From the NCBI RefSeq assembly GCF_002531755.2, contig NZ_CP034998.1:1302001-1366000 (forward strand): a stretch of 64,000 bases of DNA. The letters are read 5' to 3'. Of the stretch, positions 60,521-64,000 are shown one piece after another. Position 1 is the first letter of the stretch. Every line of letters starts with the position of its first letter. The notes beneath the pieces were generated by a model, which had not been told where the DNA came from, made no database searches, and worked only from the letters and a program-made list of their open reading frames with translations. The DNA comes from Rhizobium acidisoli (GTDB lineage: Bacteria > Pseudomonadota > Alphaproteobacteria > Rhizobiales > Rhizobiaceae). The translations under genes were made by a program, and so were the position numbers.

Positions 60521-60943
60521 TTGCACGAAATCATTCACACCCGCTCCCGCGTGCAATTCCGTCGCCTCGCCGCTCTGCTCCTCGTCATTCTCCTCGGACT
60601 GGCGCTCAGGCGCTTCGGCTACGCGATCGAGCTGCCCTTCATCGTCGTCAAATATGGAGGGTCGGCGCTCTGGGGTGCGATGGTCTATCTGCTCGTGGCG
60701 CTCCTTGTCGCAAGGTCACGGCCGGCCGCACTTGCTGTCATTGCGCTGACGATAGCGATTTCAGTGGAATTGTTCCGGCTCTATCACACGCCCTGGCTCG
60801 ACGCGTTTCGGCTGACCACCGCAGGCGCACTGCTGCTCGGCCGCGTCTTTTCGCTCTGGAACATGCTGGCCTATGCGATCGGGATCGCCGTGGCCTGCGC
60901 CTGCGATCCCGTCCGTCGGGCGGCGGTTGGTCCTCGCCGATAG
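60521..60943 (+). CDS. DUF2809-like membrane protein
   Basis: 140-aa protein with four hydrophobic helices. The segments RRFGYAIELPFIVVKYGGSALWG and VELFRLYHTPWLDAFRLT (read in pieces) match what I recall of the DUF2809 family. It starts at a TTG (60521) preceded by GAGGGAC; a GTG at 60551 is the alternative. Function unknown. It is plus strand after the ribosomal block and converges on msrQ. Confidence 0.75.
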   Translation: MHEIIHTRSRVQFRRLAALLLVILLGLALRRFGYAIELPFIVVKYGGSALWGAMVYLLVALLVARSRPAALAVIALTIAISVELFRLYHTPWLDAFRLTTAGALLLGRVFSLWNMLAYAIGIAVACACDPVRRAAVGPRR

Positions 60944-60953
60944 GTCTACCGTC

Positions 60954-61610
60954 TCACGAAGCCGACGCCATGGCGCGATTGCGCGTCCGCCCCTGGCCTT
61001 TTTTCCGGCTGCGGGCGATCGGCCGCCAGGAGCGATAGAGGATGAGAGCGATGATCAGCCCGACATAGATATATTGCTCGAGATCGAGGATCTTGGTCGA
61101 GAGCGCGAAATGCAGCGCTCCGCAGGCGGCGATTATCATGACGAGGCGGTGCAGCCAGATCCAGCTCTTGCCGAGGCGGCGTATCGAGAAATTGTTGGAT
61201 GTCACCGCCAGCGGTATGAGCATCGCAAGCCCGGCCATGCCGAACATGATGAAGGGCCGCTTCAGCACGTCGTTGATGACGGCGTGGACATCCATCGCCT
61301 GGTCGAGCACCATGTAAACGGTAAAGTGCATCAGCGCGTAGTAGAAGGTCAGCAAGCCCAGCGCGCGGCGGTAGCGCAGATAGTTCCAGCCGAGGAGTTC
61401 GCGGGCAGGGGAGACGGCAAGGGTTGCGATCAGGAAGCGGATCGTCCAGATACCGAGAAACAGCTCGAAGGTCTTGACCGGATCAGCGCCGAGCTGATCG
61501 GTCGCGCCGAGATAAAAGGTCCAGGCCGCAGGCACCAGCCCCACGACATAAAGCAGCCAGACGGAAGCGGGCTGCCAGCGCTTCGGGATGGCGAGCGACA
61601 ATTCCGCCAT
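60954..61610 (-). CDS. msrQ: Heme-binding membrane subunit MsrQ
   Basis: 218-aa inner-membrane b-type cytochrome (former YedZ) that passes electrons to MsrP for repair of oxidised methionine in the periplasm. It has five to six helices and several His inside them (FYYALMHF; WLHRLVMI; CGALHFAL). The start is the ATG at 61610, whose A is the last base of the msrP stop (TGATG); the open frame extends 93 codons into msrP. Confidence 0.92.
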   Translation of the reverse strand: MAELSLAIPKRWQPASVWLLYVVGLVPAAWTFYLGATDQLGADPVKTFELFLGIWTIRFLIATLAVSPARELLGWNYLRYRRALGLLTFYYALMHFTVYMVLDQAMDVHAVINDVLKRPFIMFGMAGLAMLIPLAVTSNNFSIRRLGKSWIWLHRLVMIIAACGALHFALSTKILDLEQYIYVGLIIALILYRSWRPIARSRKKGQGRTRNRAMASAS

Positions 61611-62557
61611 CAGAAATTCGCCTTCAGATCCATGCCTGCATAAAGGCTCGCCACCTCGTCGGCATAGCCGTTGAAGGGCAGGGTGGGATGGCGGCTCGCG
61701 CCGAAGAAGCCGCTTTCGCCGATGCGCCGCTCGCTCGCCTGGCTCCAGCGCGGATGGTCGACCGCAGGGTTGACGTTGGCGTAGAAGCCGTATTCCTGCG
61801 CATTGGTCACCTGCCAGGTGTTCTTCGGCTGCTGGTCGGTGAGCGTCATCCTGACGATCGACTTGATGCCCTTGAAGCCGTATTTCCAAGGCACCACAAG
61901 ACGGACCGGCGCACCGTTCTGGTTCGGCAGGGTTTCGCCATATAGCCCGACGGCAAGCAGCGTCAGCGGATGGCGCGCCTCGTCGAGCCGCAGACCTTCG
62001 ACATAGGGCCAGTCGAGCGACTGGAAGAAGCCCTTCTGCCCCGGCATTTCCTCCGGCCGCACCACGGTTTCGAAGGCGACATATTTGGCGCTGCCGAGTG
62101 GCTCCACCTTGTCGAGGAGCGATGCCAGCGGAAAGCCATCCCAGGGAATGACCATCGACCAGGCCTCGACGCAGCGCATGCGGTAGGTGCGCTCCTCGAT
62201 CGGGAATTCCTTGATCAATGCCTCGAGGTCGAAAGTGCCAGGTTTGTTGACCATGCCGTCGACCTTGATCGTCCAGGGCAGCGGTTTGAAATCGCCGGAA
62301 TTCGCCGCGGGATCGCCCTTGTCGAGGCCGAACTCATAGAAATTGTTGTAGGTCGTGACGTCCTTGATCGGCGTCGGCTTCTCGTCGACTTTGTATTTGC
62401 TCTCGACGGCGGAAAGGGCGGCCGCACTCGCTGTGCCGGCGCCGTAGAGCGCCATGGCGCCGAGTGCTGCAGCCCCGAGGAATTCACGGCGGCGCAGATA
62501 GAGCTGGTGCGGCGTGATTTCCGACGACGCGATCTTCGGTGGGCGATAGCTGGGCAT
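61610..62557 (-). CDS. msrP: Methionine sulfoxide reductase catalytic subunit MsrP
   Basis: 315-aa periplasmic molybdopterin enzyme (former YedY). A Tat signal is present (RRREFLGAA, residues 22-30). The Mo-ligating cysteine is C129 in [10 protein letters not shown]. The sulfite-oxidase fold motifs [14 protein letters not shown] and [11 protein letters not shown] are intact. GGAGG lies seven bases before the start. Regulation in other bacteria is by hypochlorite sensing; here a repeat array lies just upstream. Confidence 0.95.
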   Translation of the reverse strand: MPSYRPPKIASSEITPHQLYLRRREFLGAAALGAMALYGAGTASAAALSAVESKYKVDEKPTPIKDVTTYNNFYEFGLDKGDPAANSGDFKPLPWTIKVDGMVNKPGTFDLEALIKEFPIEERTYRMRCVEAWSMVIPWDGFPLASLLDKVEPLGSAKYVAFETVVRPEEMPGQKGFFQSLDWPYVEGLRLDEARHPLTLLAVGLYGETLPNQNGAPVRLVVPWKYGFKGIKSIVRMTLTDQQPKNTWQVTNAQEYGFYANVNPAVDHPRWSQASERRIGESGFFGASRHPTLPFNGYADEVASLYAGMDLKANF

Positions 62558-62892
62558 GTCGAAACCTCCAGGGCGGGTTTCCCGAATATAGTCTCTAAAC
62601 GAACCGCCCGCATATTCGGATTAGTCTCTAAGCCTTGAATATTGCTGACGGGAAGCCAATTTTTTGTGTTCGGCTGTGATGGAATAGGCTGTAACCGAAC
62701 CCCGCGCCGAACCGTATATCACCAACGGCGCTCAAGGCGCTTCTCCAGGCAGCGTACCGGATTTGGCCTTGCCGGTAGTGACAGTCCCTGCCGATTGGAT
62801 TAGGACAATTCCAAACAGCAGCGTTGCCCGGCCGCAGGCTCAATGCCGCCCTGCTTCGCCTGATGATCTCCGACACGTCGAGGAAGATACCG
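62558..62892. promoter_or_regulatory. msrP-ilvD divergent region with direct repeats
   Basis: Two copies of TAGTCTCTAA at 62589-62598 and 62622-62631 (33 bp apart) and the inverted pair CCGAATAT (62582-62589) / ATATTCGG (62612-62619). They lie 32-74 bp before msrP, where a regulator could act. The ilvD side (62640-62892) shows no clear leader peptide or terminator. Confidence 0.5.
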
Positions 62893-64000
62893 ATGCCAGC
62901 CTACCGTTCCAGAACCACGACCCACGGCCGCAACATGGCAGGCGCGCGCGGCCTTTGGCGCGCCACGGGCATGAAGGATTCGGATTTCGGCAAGCCGATT
63001 ATCGCGGTGGTGAATTCTTTCACCCAGTTCGTACCCGGCCACGTGCACCTGAAGGACCTCGGCCAGCTCGTTGCCCGCGAAATCGAGGCGGCCGGCGGTG
63101 TTGCCAAGGAGTTCAACACGATCGCCGTCGACGACGGCATCGCCATGGGCCATGACGGCATGCTCTATTCGCTGCCCTCGCGCGAACTCATCGCCGACAG
63201 CGTCGAATATATGGTCAATGCCCATTGCGCCGACGCCATGGTCTGCATCTCCAACTGCGACAAGATCACCCCCGGCATGCTGATGGCGTCGCTGCGCCTC
63301 AACATACCCACAGTCTTCGTCTCGGGCGGCCCGATGGAAGCGGGCAAGGTTGTGCTGCACGGCAAGACGCATGCGCTCGATCTCGTCGATGCCATGGTCG
63401 CCGCAGCCGATGAAAAGATCAGCGACGAGGACGTTCAGACCATCGAGCGCTCGGCCTGTCCGACCTGCGGCTCCTGCTCCGGCATGTTCACCGCCAATTC
63501 GATGAACTGCCTGACCGAGGCGCTCGGCCTGTCGCTGCCCGGCAACGGCTCGACGCTTGCAACCCATGCCGACCGCAAGCGCCTCTTCGTCGAGGCCGGC
63601 CATCTGATCGTCGATCTCGCCCGCCGTTACTACGAGCAGGATGATGTCAAGGCGCTACCGCGCACCATCGCCTCCAAACAGGCCTTCGAGAATGCCATGG
63701 CGCTCGACATCGCTATGGGCGGCTCGACCAATACGGTCCTGCACATCCTTGCCGCCGCCCATGAAGGCGAAATCGATTTCACCATGGCCGATATCGACGC
63801 GCTCTCGCGCCGGGTGCCCTGCCTGTCGAAGGTCGCACCCGCCAAGAGCGATGTTCATATGGAAGACGTGCACCGCGCCGGCGGCATCATGTCGATCCTC
63901 GGAGAGCTCGACAAGGGTGGTCTCTTGAACCGCAATTGCCCGACAGTGCATGCCGAGACGCTGGGCGATGCGATCGACCGCTGGGATATCACCCGCACCA
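62893..64000 (+). CDS. ilvD: Dihydroxy-acid dehydratase (3' end beyond window)
   Basis: Dehydrates dihydroxy acids in valine/isoleucine synthesis. The frame is open from the ATG at 62893 (AGGAAG upstream) to the window edge, 369 codons seen of about 612. Fe-S cysteines: [11 protein letters not shown] near 120 and [12 protein letters not shown] near 195; Mg-binding and substrate motif GGSTNTVLH near 280. Confidence 0.97.
   Translation, partial: MPAYRSRTTTHGRNMAGARGLWRATGMKDSDFGKPIIAVVNSFTQFVPGHVHLKDLGQLVAREIEAAGGVAKEFNTIAVDDGIAMGHDGMLYSLPSRELIADSVEYMVNAHCADAMVCISNCDKITPGMLMASLRLNIPTVFVSGGPMEAGKVVLHGKTHALDLVDAMVAAADEKISDEDVQTIERSACPTCGSCSGMFTANSMNCLTEALGLSLPGNGSTLATHADRKRLFVEAGHLIVDLARRYYEQDDVKALPRTIASKQAFENAMALDIAMGGSTNTVLHILAAAHEGEIDFTMADIDALSRRVPCLSKVAPAKSDVHMEDVHRAGGIMSILGELDKGGLLNRNCPTVHAETLGDAIDRWDITRT

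Overview
The window is a 64-kb stretch of chromosome from an alphaproteobacterium of the Rhizobium etli / R. leguminosarum group. This is judged from recalled protein sequences and gene order, GC-rich codon use, CTTGAC-like promoter elements, palindromic rhizobial intergenic repeats and an RNase E with the long acidic S1 insertion known in alphaproteobacteria. No search was run, so the species is an inference. Both ends cut through genes: topA on the left and ilvD on the right.

Layout. 1-6.6 kb is a minus-strand run: topA (partial), dprA, plsY, an inactive-looking pyrC paralogue and pyrB. 6.8-8.4 kb holds an aidB-type acyl-CoA dehydrogenase. 8.5-9.0 kb holds a palindromic repeat element abutting what looks like a truncated vapBC toxin-antitoxin locus. 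9.1-18 kb holds rne (minus), then amiC, mrcA and prfB (plus), with RF2 made by a programmed +1 frameshift. 18-24.3 kb is an accessory-looking stretch: an alpha/beta hydrolase, an exported protein, nadK, tRNA-Thr, small secreted or membrane proteins, a tandem Inh-type inhibitor-like protein and rlmB.

24.4-60.4 kb is the core information-processing block. It runs tRNA-Tyr, tRNA-Gly, tuf1, a small membrane ORF plus an SDR epimerase, tRNA-Trp, secE-nusG, rplKA, rplJL, rpoBC, rpsL-rpsG-fusA-tuf2, the S10 operon (rpsJ to rpsQ), the spc operon (rplN to secY-adk) and the alpha operon (rpsM-rpsK-rpoA-rplQ). All genes in it are on the plus strand except one small gene at 40.4-40.7 kb. The intergenic leaders carry many exact inverted repeats that look like terminators, attenuators, autoregulatory leaders or processing sites. 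The two tuf genes encode the same protein and I counted only four base differences.

60.5-64 kb holds a DUF2809-like membrane protein, the msrPQ periplasmic methionine sulfoxide repair pair (minus) with a conspicuous repeat array in front of it, and the start of ilvD.

I see no prophage, CRISPR array, insertion sequence with a transposase, or evident new multi-gene system. The points most worth a second look are the PyrC-like protein that has lost its metal ligands, the vapBC locus cut by a repeat element, the competing RNA hairpins in the tuf2-rpsJ leader, the tandem hairpins in front of rplJ, the repeat array before msrP, and three short membrane-protein genes of 44-52 codons.
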